From Mycobacterium dioxanotrophicus (GTDB lineage: Bacteria > Actinomycetota > Actinomycetes > Mycobacteriales > Mycobacteriaceae), in contig NZ_CP020809.1 in assembly GCF_002157835.1 (NCBI RefSeq), positions 992,001 to 1,056,000 of the forward strand: DNA of 64,000 nt. Reading direction: 5' to 3'. Each line of letters opens with the position of its first letter. Within the stretch, counting starts at the first letter, position 1. Shown here one piece after another: positions 55,783-64,000 of this stretch. The notes beneath the pieces were generated by a model. It had not been told where the DNA came from, searched no databases, and saw only the letters and a list, made by a program, of their open reading frames with translations. A program made the position numbers and the translations under genes.

Positions 55783-57117
55783 GTGCGCCTAACTTCAGAC
55801 GGTTCCGACGCCGCTGCGGAACGGCAGCGGCCCGACGGGCCGCGTCGCGTCGCGGTGCTGTCCGTGCACACCTCGCCACTGGCCCAGCCTGGCACCGGTG
55901 ACGCCGGCGGCATGAACGTCTACGTGCTGCAGACGGCACTGCAACTGGCCCGCCGCGGCGTCGAGGTGGAGATCTTCACCAGGGCCACCTCGTCGGCCGA
56001 CGCACCGACCGTCGCGGTGGCTCCCGGCGTGCTGGTGCGCAACGTGGTGGCAGGCCCGTTCGAGGGCCTCGACAAATACGATCTGCCCACGCAGCTGTGC
56101 GCGTTCACCGCCGGGGTGTTGCGCGCCGAGGCCACCCACGAACCCGGCTACTACGACGTCGTGCATTCGCACTACTGGCTCTCCGGCCAGGTGGGCTGGC
56201 TGGCCAGGGACCGCTGGGCGGTGCCGCTGGTACACACCGCCCACACCCTCGCCGCCGTCAAGAACGCGGCGCTCGCCGAGGGGGACGCCCCTGAGCCGCC
56301 GCTGCGTGCGGTCGGGGAGCAGCAGGTGGTCGACGAGGCCGACCGGCTCATCGTCAACACCGAACATGAAGCGCAGCAACTTGTTTCGCTGCACCACGCC
56401 GACCGTTCGCGGATCGACGTGGTGCACCCTGGGGTGGACCTGGAACTGTTCAGCCCGGGCGATCGGCGCGCGGCCAGGGCCGTACTGGGACTGCCCGCCG
56501 ACGAGCAGGTGGTGGCGTTCGTCGGCCGGATCCAGCCGCTCAAGGCGCCCGACGTCCTGTTGCGGGCCGCCGCCAAGCTGCCCGGCCTGCGGGTGCTGGT
56601 GGCAGGTGGCCCCTCCGGGCGTGGCCTCGAGGAGCCCGAGACGTTGGTTCGGCTCGCCGACGAATTGGGTATCACCGACCGGGTGACGTTCCTGCCGCCG
56701 CAGTCGCGGGCCGATCTGGTCAACGTGTACCGCGCTGCCGATCTTGTTGCCGTGCCGAGCTATTCAGAGTCCTTCGGGCTGGTCGCCATCGAGGCCCAGG
56801 CCTGCGGGACACCCGTGGTGGCCGCCGCCGTCGGCGGACTGCCGGTCGCCGTGCGCGACGGCGTCACCGGGGCTCTGGTCCACGGTCATGACATCGACGA
56901 CTGGGCCGCGGCCATCGACGATGTGCTGCAGCGCGATCCCGTCGCGCTGAGCCGCGCAGCGGTGGCCCACGCCGACGGCTTCTCCTGGGCCCACACCGTC
57001 GACGCGTTGCTGGACAGCTACGCCACAGCGATGACCGACTACCGGGCCCGGCACGCCCGGCCCCCTGTGCGCCGGTCCGGCCGCAGGTTCTCGATGCGCA
57101 GGGGGGTGCGGGCATGA
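55783..57117 (+). CDS. mshA: D-inositol-3-phosphate glycosyltransferase MshA
   Basis: GT4 glycosyltransferase of 444 residues that transfers GlcNAc to 1L-myo-inositol 1-phosphate, the first step of mycothiol synthesis. N-terminal [20 protein letters not shown], middle [16 protein letters not shown], and the C-terminal EX7E motif in [19 protein letters not shown] are diagnostic. GTG start chosen to match the orthologue length; the preceding residues lack homology. The YbjN-like gene starts within the stop (ATGA). Mycothiol replaces glutathione in these bacteria. Confidence 0.95.
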   Translation: MRLTSDGSDAAAERQRPDGPRRVAVLSVHTSPLAQPGTGDAGGMNVYVLQTALQLARRGVEVEIFTRATSSADAPTVAVAPGVLVRNVVAGPFEGLDKYDLPTQLCAFTAGVLRAEATHEPGYYDVVHSHYWLSGQVGWLARDRWAVPLVHTAHTLAAVKNAALAEGDAPEPPLRAVGEQQVVDEADRLIVNTEHEAQQLVSLHHADRSRIDVVHPGVDLELFSPGDRRAARAVLGLPADEQVVAFVGRIQPLKAPDVLLRAAAKLPGLRVLVAGGPSGRGLEEPETLVRLADELGITDRVTFLPPQSRADLVNVYRAADLVAVPSYSESFGLVAIEAQACGTPVVAAAVGGLPVAVRDGVTGALVHGHDIDDWAAAIDDVLQRDPVALSRAAVAHADGFSWAHTVDALLDSYATAMTDYRARHARPPVRRSGRRFSMRRGVRA

Positions 57118-57620
57118 CGGCGGTTCAGCAGGTCATCGAGGACACCCTCGACGAGCACGGTCTGGAATACAGTCACCACCCCGGATCGCACGGCGGACTG
57201 CCGGGCCTGGTGGTGGCGCTCCCCGGGGAGCGCAAGCTCAAGACCAACACCATCCTGAGCATCGGCGAGCACTCGGTGCGGGTGGAGGCGTTCGTATGCC
57301 GTAAGCCCGATGAGAACCACGAGGGCGTCTACCGGTTCCTGCTCAAACGCAACCGCAGGCTCTACGGCGTCGCCTACACCCTCGACAACGTCGGCGACAT
57401 CTATCTGGTCGGCCGGATGGTGCTCGATGCGGTCACGCCCGACGAGATCGACCGCGTGCTCGGGCAGGTGCTCGAAGCAGTCGATTCGGACTTCAACACG
57501 TTGCTGGAGTTGGGTTTTCGCAGCTCCATCCAGAAGGAATGGGCATGGCGGGTGTCCCGCGGTGAGTCGCTGAAGAATCTGAAGGCCTTCGAGCATCTGA
57601 TCGACGACGCAGACGGCTGA
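57114..57620 (+). CDS. YbjN-domain protein (Rv0487-like)
   Basis: Protein of 168 residues with the type III secretion chaperone-like/YbjN fold. [20 protein letters not shown] and the C-terminal [19 protein letters not shown] are conserved in actinobacteria. No export signal. Coupled to mshA by a 4-nt overlap, and gpm1 follows 23 nt later. Function unknown; its fixed place next to mshA suggests a link but does not prove one. Confidence 0.83.
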   Translation: MTAVQQVIEDTLDEHGLEYSHHPGSHGGLPGLVVALPGERKLKTNTILSIGEHSVRVEAFVCRKPDENHEGVYRFLLKRNRRLYGVAYTLDNVGDIYLVGRMVLDAVTPDEIDRVLGQVLEAVDSDFNTLLELGFRSSIQKEWAWRVSRGESLKNLKAFEHLIDDADG

Positions 57621-57643
57621 CCCGCTGTGACAGGATGAGCGTC

Positions 57644-58387
57644 ATGCCGACGCTGATCTTGCTCCGCCATGGTGAGTCCGACTGGAACCAGAAGAACCTG
57701 TTCACCGGATGGGTGGACGTCGACCTCACCGAGAAGGGCCGTGCCGAGGCGGTCCGCGGTGGCGAACTGCTGGCCGAGCAGGGTGTGCTGCCCGACGTGG
57801 TCTATACGTCGCTGCTGCGTCGCGCCATCAACACCGCGAACCTGGCGCTGGACAAGGCCGACCGGCACTGGATCCCGGTCCACCGGGACTGGCGGCTCAA
57901 CGAGCGGCACTACGGCGCGCTGCAGGGCCTCGACAAGGCCGCCACCAAGGAGAAGTACGGCGAAGAGCAGTTCATGGCGTGGCGGCGCAGCTACGACACG
58001 CCGCCGCCGCCCATCGAGAAGGGCAGCGAGTTCAGCCAGGACGCCGACCCGCGCTACGCCGACATCGGCGGCGGCCCGCTGACCGAATGCCTCGCCGACG
58101 TCGTGGCCCGGTTCGTGCCCTACTACGAGCAGGCCATCGTGCCGGACCTCAAGGCAGGCAAGACCGTCCTGGTCGCCGCGCACGGCAACTCGCTGCGGGC
58201 GCTGGTGAAGTACCTCGACGGCATGTCGGACGACGAGGTCGTCGGGTTGAACATCCCCACCGGCATTCCGCTGCGCTACGACTTGGACGAGAACCTCAAG
58301 CCGCTGGTGGTGGGCGGGGAGTACCTGGACCCCGAGGCCGCGGCCGCGGGTGCGGCGGCCGTCGCGGCGCAGGGCGCCAAGAAGTAA
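57644..58387 (+). CDS. gpm1: Phosphoglycerate mutase, 2,3-bisphosphoglycerate-dependent
   Basis: Glycolytic enzyme of 247 residues interconverting 3- and 2-phosphoglycerate. [18 protein letters not shown] carries the phosphohistidine (His9), [14 protein letters not shown] the acid/base Glu, and [13 protein letters not shown] the second His. Ala/Gly-rich end [12 protein letters not shown]. The ATG is preceded by CAGGAT ending 7 nt upstream, a weak leaderless-type signal. The senX3 promoter follows directly. Confidence 0.95.
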   Translation: MPTLILLRHGESDWNQKNLFTGWVDVDLTEKGRAEAVRGGELLAEQGVLPDVVYTSLLRRAINTANLALDKADRHWIPVHRDWRLNERHYGALQGLDKAATKEKYGEEQFMAWRRSYDTPPPPIEKGSEFSQDADPRYADIGGGPLTECLADVVARFVPYYEQAIVPDLKAGKTVLVAAHGNSLRALVKYLDGMSDDEVVGLNIPTGIPLRYDLDENLKPLVVGGEYLDPEAAAAGAAAVAAQGAKK

Positions 58388-58410
58388 GTCCGGACATTCG
58401 GCAAACAACC

Positions 58411-58427
58411 GGTGAACCTGGGTAAAC
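58411..58427. promoter_or_regulatory. RegX3/PhoB-type direct repeat upstream of senX3
   Basis: On the minus strand GTTTACC and GTTCACC occur with a 10-nt period (58421-58427 and 58411-58417). A third GTTCACC lies on the plus strand at 58494-58500, next to the -10 box TACGCT. The arrangement resembles response-regulator boxes of the OmpR/PhoB class, so senX3-regX3 autoregulation is plausible. Confidence 0.5.
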
Positions 58428-58519
58428 GCAGGCCGAACTCCTGTGTTTGCCTGTGTGACTTGTCCCAATTTGGCCGCACGCTGCTGGGATGACGTTCACC
58501 CGATGCGTACGCTTTTCGC

Positions 58520-59704
58520 GTGAGTGTTGTGTCGGCGCTACTGCTGACGGTGATCGTCGCAGTGCTTGCGCTGGCTGTCGGCCTGGGCGTCGGTGCTGGG
58601 TTGATGCCCAGGATCAGGGCTAGACAGGAGCGGCGGGCGGCCGACGAGGCCGGTCTGACCGTGTCGCAGATGCTGCAGCACATCGTGTCGCTCTCACCGG
58701 TGGGCATCGTGGTCGTCGACATGTTCAACGACGTGGTCTACACCAACGACCGGGCCGACGAGCTGGGCGTGGTGCGTGACCGGCTGCTCGACGAACGTGC
58801 CTGGCGTGCCGCCGAGCAGGTGTTCGCGACCGGTCAGAGCGTCGAGGTCGACCTGTCGCCGCTCAAGGTGGCCAACCCCGGCCGGTCGGGCATCTCGGTG
58901 CGGGGCACCGTGAAACTGCTGACCGACCACGACCGCCGGTTCGCCGTCGTCTACGCCGACGACCAGTCCGAGCACGCGCGAATGGAAGCGACCCGGCGCG
59001 ATTTCGTCGCCAACGTCAGTCACGAACTGAAGACGCCGGTCGGCGCGCTGGGTGTGCTGGCCGAAGCGCTGCTGGCCTCGGCAGACGACCCGGACACCGT
59101 GCGGCACTTCGCGGACAAGATGGTCGCCGAATCGCACCGGCTGGCCGACATGGTCGGTGAGCTCATCGAGCTGTCCCGGCTGCAGGGCGGCGAGCGGCTG
59201 CCCGATCTGGACGAAGTCGACGTCGACGCCGTCGTCGCCGAAGCGCTGTCGCGGCACAAGGTGGCCGCCGACAACGCCGACATCGTCGTCACCACCGACG
59301 CGCCGACGGGCTACCGGGTGCTCGGCGACGAGGCGCTGCTGGTCACCGCCATCGCCAACCTGGTCTCCAATGCAATTGCCTACTCGCCCAACGGATCCGG
59401 AGTTTCCGTCAGCCGTCGTCGCCGCGGCGGCAGCGTCGAGATCGCGGTGACCGACCGTGGTATTGGTATCGCCAAGGCCGACCAGGAGCGGGTGTTCGAA
59501 CGGTTCTTCCGGGTGGACAAGGCGCGTTCGCGGGCCACCGGCGGCACCGGCCTCGGGTTGGCGATCGTCAAACACGTGGCGGCCAACCACAACGGAACCA
59601 TCCGGCTGTGGAGTCAGCCGGGAACCGGGTCGACGTTCACGTTGTCGATCCCGGCGTATCCCCATCACGACCGATCAGATGATTCGTACGAACGAGAGGA
59701 TTAG
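58520..59704 (+). CDS. senX3: Sensor histidine kinase SenX3
   Basis: Membrane kinase of 394 residues that responds to phosphate limitation with the Pst system and PhoU. One or two N-terminal helices (about 4-29), a PAS domain (about 48-145), then the H-box [16 protein letters not shown] with His168, and the ATP lid with N-box [30 protein letters not shown] and [15 protein letters not shown] start with TACGCT ending exactly 6 nt upstream suggests a leaderless mRNA. regX3 begins 8 nt after the stop. Confidence 0.96.
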   Translation: MSVVSALLLTVIVAVLALAVGLGVGAGLMPRIRARQERRAADEAGLTVSQMLQHIVSLSPVGIVVVDMFNDVVYTNDRADELGVVRDRLLDERAWRAAEQVFATGQSVEVDLSPLKVANPGRSGISVRGTVKLLTDHDRRFAVVYADDQSEHARMEATRRDFVANVSHELKTPVGALGVLAEALLASADDPDTVRHFADKMVAESHRLADMVGELIELSRLQGGERLPDLDEVDVDAVVAEALSRHKVAADNADIVVTTDAPTGYRVLGDEALLVTAIANLVSNAIAYSPNGSGVSVSRRRRGGSVEIAVTDRGIGIAKADQERVFERFFRVDKARSRATGGTGLGLAIVKHVAANHNGTIRLWSQPGTGSTFTLSIPAYPHHDRSDDSYERED

Positions 59705-59712
59705 CGAGAACG

Positions 59713-60399
59713 ATGACCAGCGTGTTGATCGTTGAGGACGAGGAGTCGCTGGCCGATCCACTGGCATTCCTGCTCCGCAAGGAAGGCTTCGAGGCCACCG
59801 TGGTGGCCGACGGCCCTTCAGCTCTGGCCGAATTCGAGCGCTCCGGTGCCGACATCGTGCTGCTGGACCTGATGCTGCCGGGGATGAGCGGCACCGATGT
59901 CTGTAAGCAGCTGCGGTCCCGCTCGAGCGTGCCGGTGATCATGGTGACCGCCCGCGACAGCGAGATCGACAAGGTCGTCGGACTGGAACTGGGCGCCGAC
60001 GACTACGTCACCAAGCCGTATTCGGCGCGGGAACTGATCGCCCGGATCCGGGCGGTGCTGCGCCGGGGATCCGACTCCGACGACACCGGCGCCGGCGACG
60101 GCGTGCTGGAGGCCGGCCCGGTCCGCATGGATGTCGAACGCCACGTGGTCAGCGTCAACGGTGAGCAGATCACGTTGCCGCTCAAGGAGTTCGACCTGCT
60201 CGAGTACCTGATGCGCAACAGTGGGCGGGTGCTCACCCGTGGTCAGCTCATCGACCGGGTGTGGGGCGCGGACTACGTCGGCGACACCAAAACCCTTGAC
60301 GTGCATGTCAAGCGGCTGCGGTCGAAGATCGAGGCCGATCCCGCCAACCCGGTGCACCTGGTCACCGTTCGCGGGCTGGGATACAAGCTGGAGGGCTAG
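59713..60399 (+). CDS. regX3: Response regulator RegX3
   Basis: OmpR/PhoB-type regulator of 228 residues. Receiver domain with acidic pocket VEDEE, phospho-acceptor Asp52 in [11 protein letters not shown], and Lys in [12 protein letters not shown]. The winged helix C-terminal domain shows [20 protein letters not shown] and [12 protein letters not shown]. Activates the phosphate starvation regulon. GCGAGAACG before the ATG is a weak ribosome binding site; co-transcription with senX3 is certain by spacing. Ends 4 nt inside the convergent Cys-rich gene. Confidence 0.96.
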   Translation: MTSVLIVEDEESLADPLAFLLRKEGFEATVVADGPSALAEFERSGADIVLLDLMLPGMSGTDVCKQLRSRSSVPVIMVTARDSEIDKVVGLELGADDYVTKPYSARELIARIRAVLRRGSDSDDTGAGDGVLEAGPVRMDVERHVVSVNGEQITLPLKEFDLLEYLMRNSGRVLTRGQLIDRVWGADYVGDTKTLDVHVKRLRSKIEADPANPVHLVTVRGLGYKLEG

Positions 60400-61211
60400 C
60401 CGGCCTCCCCGCCGGTCGCCGCGGCCCGGGTCGCCGGGTGGATCGCGATGAGCCCTAAACTGCTGCGCCGCTTGCACATCGCGGCCAGCTCCGCATAGGC
60501 CTTCTCGCCGAGCAGCGCGGTGAGTTCGGGTGCGTAGGACTCCCACACCTGCTTCTCGCCGACGTGGGCGGCCGGATCACCCGTGCAGTACCAGTGCAGG
60601 TCCGCGCCGCCCTCGCCCCAGCCGCGCCGGTCGTACTCGGTGATGACGGTGCGCAGCACCTGCGTGCCGTCGGGCCGCGTCACCCAGTCCTGGCTGCGCC
60701 GGATCGGCAACTGCCAGCACACATCCGGCTTCATGGTCAGCGGTTCGACACCGATCTTGAGCGCCTTGCTGTGCAGTGCGCAGCCGATGCCCGCGGGGAA
60801 CCCGGGCCGGTTCAGGAAGATGCAGGCGCCCTTGTATTTGCGGGTGCGCAGATTCGGCTTGCCGTCGTATTCGTCGTCTTCGAGATAACCCTTGCGGCCC
60901 AAGCCTTTGTCGCGGAACTGCCAGTCCTCGTCGGTCAACTGTTTGACTGCATCGTCGAGCCGGGCCCGATCGTCGTCGTCGGACAGGAAAGCACCGTGCG
61001 AGCAGCACCCGTCGTCAGGCCGTCCTGCCACGGTGCCCTTGCACGCCGGCGTGCCGAACACGCACGTCCAGCGGGACAGCAGCCAGGTCATATCGGCCGC
61101 GATGAGATGCTCCGCGTCGTCGGGGTCGTAGAACTCCACCCACTCGCGGGCAAAGTCCAGCTCGACTTCCCCGGGATGCACGTCTGTCACGGGGGGAAAC
61201 GGTACTCGCAT
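60396..61211 (-). CDS. Cys-rich conserved protein (Rv0495c-like)
   Basis: Protein of 271 residues with conserved cysteines at about 50, 57, 69 and 70 ([23 protein letters not shown]) and further ones in [19 protein letters not shown] and DVCWQLPI. This pattern suggests a metal centre (Zn or Fe-S), as in DUF3109/YkgJ-like proteins, although that identification is tentative. No membrane segment. Convergent with regX3 and divergent from ppx1. Confidence 0.75.
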   Translation of the reverse strand: MRVPFPPVTDVHPGEVELDFAREWVEFYDPDDAEHLIAADMTWLLSRWTCVFGTPACKGTVAGRPDDGCCSHGAFLSDDDDRARLDDAVKQLTDEDWQFRDKGLGRKGYLEDDEYDGKPNLRTRKYKGACIFLNRPGFPAGIGCALHSKALKIGVEPLTMKPDVCWQLPIRRSQDWVTRPDGTQVLRTVITEYDRRGWGEGGADLHWYCTGDPAAHVGEKQVWESYAPELTALLGEKAYAELAAMCKRRSSLGLIAIHPATRAAATGGEAG

Positions 61212-61284
61212 CCGGCTGAACCCGAATTATTTCGCACTCGCGTCGAGCGGGTGGTCCGGGCACAGAACTGGACTGCTCACCGGA

Positions 61285-61290
61285 TAGGTT
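61285..61290 (+). promoter_or_regulatory. -10 box of ppx1 deciding the start codon
   Basis: TAGGTT ends exactly 6 nt before the GTG at 61297. With this promoter the GTG at 61291 would lie upstream of the transcription start, so 61297 is preferred; it also gives the N-terminus MRLGVLDVGSN of the orthologue. Confidence 0.65.
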
Positions 61291-61296
61291 GTGGGC

Positions 61297-62268
61297 GTGC
61301 GGTTAGGCGTGCTCGATGTGGGCAGTAACACGGTCCATCTACTCGTGGTGGACGCTCGTCGCGGCGGCCATCCGACCCCGATGAGTTCCACCAAGGCGGC
61401 CTTGCGGTTGGCCGAGGCGATCGAACCCTCCGGCAAGCTCAGCCGGCGTGGGGCCGACAAGCTGGTCGAGACCGTCGACGAGTTCGCCAAGATCGCCACC
61501 AGTTCGGGCTGCGCCGAGCTGATGGCGTTTGCCACGTCGGCGGTGCGCGATGCCACCAACTCCGAGGACGTGCTGGCCAGGGTGCGGGCCGAGACCGGCG
61601 TTTCCCTCGGGGTGCTCAGTGGGGTCGACGAATCCCGGCTGACCTTCCTCGCGGTACGCCGGTGGTACGGCTGGAGCGCAGGGCGGATCGTCAACATCGA
61701 CATCGGCGGCGGTTCGCTGGAGCTGTCCAGCGGTGTCGACGAGGAGCCCGAGATAGCACTGTCGCTGCCGCTGGGTGCCGGCCGGTTGACCCGCGAGTGG
61801 TTGCCCGACGATCCTCCCGGGCGGCGGCGCGTGGCGATGCTGCGGGACTGGCTGGCGACCGAGCTGTCCGACGCCGGCGCGACCATGCGCTCGACGGGCA
61901 GCCCTGACCTGGCTGTGGCCACCTCGAAGACGTTCCGGTCACTGGCCAGGCTGACCGGCGCGGCGCCCTCCGGATCGGGTCCGCGGGTCAAGCGGACGCT
62001 CACCGCGGCGGGTTTAAGACAGCTCATAGCTTTCATCTCTAGGATGACGGCGGCAGACCGTGCCGAACTGGAAGGGGTGAGTGCCGAGCGGGCGCCACAG
62101 ATCGTGGCCGGAGCTTTGGTAGCTGAGGCCAGCATGCGAGCCCTCGAAGTCGAATCAGTCGATATTTGCCCCTGGGCGTTGCGGGAGGGGCTGATTCTGC
62201 GGAAACTCGACAGCGAGGCCGATGGCACCGCCCTGGTGCAGACATCGACGCGGGATGCTGCACGGTAG
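61297..62268 (+). CDS. ppx1: Exopolyphosphatase PPX1 (Ppx/GppA family, Rv0496-like)
   Basis: Sugar-kinase/actin-fold phosphatase of 323 residues that removes phosphate from short-chain polyphosphate. Phosphate motif 1 LGVLDVGSNTVHLLVVD and motif 2 NIDIGGGSLELS hold the nucleotide/phosphate site; catalytic Glu in ELMAFATSAVRDATNSED. The C-terminal HD-like domain of long E. coli PPX is missing, as in the M. tuberculosis enzyme. Lies close to senX3-regX3, and together with the two PPK2 genes gives the window both synthesis and degradation of polyphosphate. Confidence 0.92.
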   Translation: MRLGVLDVGSNTVHLLVVDARRGGHPTPMSSTKAALRLAEAIEPSGKLSRRGADKLVETVDEFAKIATSSGCAELMAFATSAVRDATNSEDVLARVRAETGVSLGVLSGVDESRLTFLAVRRWYGWSAGRIVNIDIGGGSLELSSGVDEEPEIALSLPLGAGRLTREWLPDDPPGRRRVAMLRDWLATELSDAGATMRSTGSPDLAVATSKTFRSLARLTGAAPSGSGPRVKRTLTAAGLRQLIAFISRMTAADRAELEGVSAERAPQIVAGALVAEASMRALEVESVDICPWALREGLILRKLDSEADGTALVQTSTRDAAR

Positions 62269-62298
62269 GAATAGCTAGCCCCAAAGGCAATACAGGAC

Positions 62299-63342
62299 AT
62301 GACTGGACCAGAAGATAGCCACGCCGCCACCCGGCCGATCTCGGTTGCGGAACTGCTGGCAAAGAACGGCACCATCGGCGCCCCTCCCGTCGGCGGTCGC
62401 CGGAGGCGGCGCCGGGGCAACAGCGACGCGGTGACCGTCGCCGAACTCACCGGCGAGATCCCGATCGTCTCCGACCATGCCGACGAGCCGGAGGAAGCGC
62501 CCGCCGAGAAGGCCGAGAAGCCGGCCGCGCCGGCGCGCCCGACCCGGCCGGATGACACCGACGTCGTGGTACCGGCCGCGCCGACCAACGGCGCACCGGT
62601 GACCGACGACACAACCGAGGCCGAAGCCGAGGACACCGCCGGGGACGTCACCGACGCGGAAGCCGATTACCAGGCCCACCTGGATGCCCGTGACGCCGAC
62701 CCGGAGCCGGTCGAATTCAAGCCGAGCGCCCGCCGTCCGCAGTACACCCGACCGCTGCGCGACTACCAGCCGTCGGGTACCGGGGCCGAGCGCATGAGCC
62801 CGGACCTGCTGGAGGACACCGACGACGACGAGTCCGCGGCCGACGACGAGCGTCCGGCGTACCTGGGCTCGACGCTCGGACCGCTGTTCGGTGGCCAGTC
62901 GGTGGCCGACGACGTGGCCCGCCGACGTGGCAGGCCCGGGCCCGAGGACATCGACCTCGAAGACCGGGACCCCGACGAGCACGATGAGCACACCGACCGC
63001 GACGAAGCCGACGAGGTCGACCAGGCCGACGAGCTCGACGAGCACGAGAAAGCCGCCGGATCCGGCGCCCGCGTCGGCGGTACCTCGCTGATGCACGGCC
63101 TGTGGGTGGTCGGGCAGTGCGTCATCGCCGTCGCCTTCGGGGCGGGCCTGTTCATCGCCTTCGACCAGCTGTGGAAGTGGAACACCATCGTCGCGTTGAT
63201 CCTCGGTGTCCTGGTCATCCTCGGCCTGGCCGGGGGAGTGCGGGTGGTCCGCAAGACCGAGGACATCGGCAGCACCCTGACCGCGGTGGCCGTGGGTGCG
63301 CTGGTGACGTTCGGGCCGTTGGCTCTACTGCAGGCGAGCTGA
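62299..63342 (+). CDS. Membrane protein with long acidic N-terminus (Rv0497-like)
   Basis: Protein of 347 residues. A basic patch GGRRRRRRGN (about 33-42) is followed by a disordered acidic region (about 55-250) rich in Asp/Glu/Ala. Three C-terminal transmembrane helices (about 264-290, 294-316, 322-344) close the protein. N-terminal PISVAELLAKNG is the conserved string in actinobacteria; similar N-termini recur in divisome-associated proteins. ACAGGAC before the ATG may serve as ribosome binding site. Function unknown. Confidence 0.8.
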   Translation: MTGPEDSHAATRPISVAELLAKNGTIGAPPVGGRRRRRRGNSDAVTVAELTGEIPIVSDHADEPEEAPAEKAEKPAAPARPTRPDDTDVVVPAAPTNGAPVTDDTTEAEAEDTAGDVTDAEADYQAHLDARDADPEPVEFKPSARRPQYTRPLRDYQPSGTGAERMSPDLLEDTDDDESAADDERPAYLGSTLGPLFGGQSVADDVARRRGRPGPEDIDLEDRDPDEHDEHTDRDEADEVDQADELDEHEKAAGSGARVGGTSLMHGLWVVGQCVIAVAFGAGLFIAFDQLWKWNTIVALILGVLVILGLAGGVRVVRKTEDIGSTLTAVAVGALVTFGPLALLQAS

Positions 63343-63364
63343 TTACGCGGTAGACAGTTACCTC

Positions 63365-64000
63365 GTGCGCCCAGCCATCAAGGTCGGCCTGTCCACTGCC
63401 TCGGTCTATCCGCTGAGGACCGAGGCCGCCTTCGAACACGCGGCCCGGCTCGGCTACGACGGCGTCGAGCTCATGGTGTGGGCGGAGTCGGTCAGCCAGG
63501 ACATCGATGCTGTCGCGGCGATGTCGAAGCGCTACAACATGCCCGTGCTGTCGGTGCACGCGCCGTGCCTGCTGATCTCGCAGCGGGTGTGGGGCGCCAA
63601 CCCGATTCCCAAGCTGGAACGCAGCGTGCGGGCCGCCGAACAGCTGGGCGCCCAGACGGTCGTGGTGCATCCGCCGTTCCGGTGGCAGCGCCGCTACGCC
63701 GAAGGATTCGGCGAGCAGGTGGCCGAGCTCGAGGCCGGTAGCGACGTGCTGGTCGCGGTCGAGAACATGTTCCCGTTCCGCGCCGACCGCTTCTTCGGCG
63801 CGGGCGAGACATCCATCGAGAGGATGCGAAAGCGCGGCGGTAGGCCAGGACCCGGCATATCCGCGTTCGCGCCGTCCTACGACCCGCTGGACGGCAATCA
63901 CGCCCACTACACGCTCGACCTCAGCCACACCGCGACCGCGGGCACCGACGCACTGGACATGGCCCGCCGGATGGGCGACGGGCTGGCGCATCTGCACCTG
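63365..64000 (+). CDS. Sugar phosphate isomerase/epimerase family protein, 3' truncated (Rv0498-like)
   Basis: TIM-barrel protein of the AP endonuclease 2/xylose isomerase-like family, cut by the window edge after 212 codons. GTG start gives RPAIKVGLSTASVYPLRTEA; the metal-site strands GYDGVELMVWAES, SVHAPCLL and VAVENMFPF are visible, followed by LDLSHTATAGT. Substrate unknown. It begins 22 nt after the preceding gene's stop and probably belongs to the ppx1 transcription unit. Confidence 0.85.
   Translation, partial: MRPAIKVGLSTASVYPLRTEAAFEHAARLGYDGVELMVWAESVSQDIDAVAAMSKRYNMPVLSVHAPCLLISQRVWGANPIPKLERSVRAAEQLGAQTVVVHPPFRWQRRYAEGFGEQVAELEAGSDVLVAVENMFPFRADRFFGAGETSIERMRKRGGRPGPGISAFAPSYDPLDGNHAHYTLDLSHTATAGTDALDMARRMGDGLAHLHL

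Noticed and set aside
62900..63070. Repetitive GAC/GAG-rich DNA suggestive of a tandem repeat or CRISPR-like array
   Set aside because: It encodes the acidic Asp/Glu region of the membrane protein; no regular repeat-spacer structure.

Overview
The window is high-GC actinobacterial DNA. Gene content and order identify a Mycobacterium, most likely an environmental, rapidly growing Mycolicibacterium; species not determined. From about 22.9 kb to the right edge it follows the M. tuberculosis order Rv0456c-Rv0498 closely: echA2, prolyl oligopeptidase, aldehyde dehydrogenase, DUF779, lpdC, ramB, icl, fadB2, umaA, hbhA, deoC, murB, lprQ, mshA, gpm1, senX3-regX3 and ppx1. The first 10 kb is the neighbourhood of groEL2. 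The stretch from 10 to 22.8 kb is less conserved and accessory.

Layout. 0-8.2 kb: PH-domain membrane protein (5' cut), HAD phosphatase, SF2 helicase, cupin, Tat-exported polysaccharide deacetylase, SDR/TetR divergent pair with two operator-like palindromes, F420-type oxidoreductase and a membrane-anchored protein. 8.2-10.1 kb: groEL2 with two tandem CIRCE operators and a strong terminator. 10.1-18.2 kb: secreted PE-PPE hydrolase, FMN-binding protein, D-aminoacylase-like amidohydrolase, VOC protein, Mce-associated-like pair, DinB, PAP2 phosphatase and a duplicated secreted protein. 18.3-22.9 kb: frameshifted aldehyde dehydrogenase, class I PPK2, membrane protein, DUF1622 and MgtC. 22.9-28.1 kb: echA2, small membrane protein, S9 peptidase, aldehyde dehydrogenase and DUF779. 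28.2-33 kb: a five-gene peptide/nickel-type ABC importer, where M. tuberculosis has two small genes (Rv0460-Rv0461). 33-41.3 kb: lpd, ramB, acyl-ACP thioesterase, icl, fadB2, umaA. 41.3-45.3 kb: DUF559 nuclease-like gene between two copies of a palindrome, second PPK2, TetR/DUF445. 45.4-64 kb: the XRE regulator-hbhA cluster, deoC, LmeA-like, nitrilase, methyltransferase, murB, lprQ, SDR, ROK regulator, mshA, YbjN-like, gpm1, senX3, regX3, Cys-rich protein, ppx1, membrane protein and a sugar-phosphate isomerase family gene cut by the right edge.

Functional themes are carbon switching (RamB beside isocitrate lyase, FadB2, EchA2, Lpd), envelope biogenesis (MurB, LprQ, UmaA, LmeA-like, HbhA), redox buffering (MshA) and phosphate/polyphosphate metabolism (two PPK2 of different subclass, PPX1, SenX3-RegX3).

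The most interesting non-coding signals are a family of near-perfect 57-bp palindromes at 35.3, 41.3 and 42.2 kb, with a diverged relative at 10.1 kb; about sixteen genes with a TANNNT -10 box exactly 6-7 nt before the start codon, i.e. predicted leaderless mRNAs; and a symmetric divergent promoter between a DUF2505 gene and murB. No tRNA, rRNA, CRISPR array, transposase or prophage gene was recognised.
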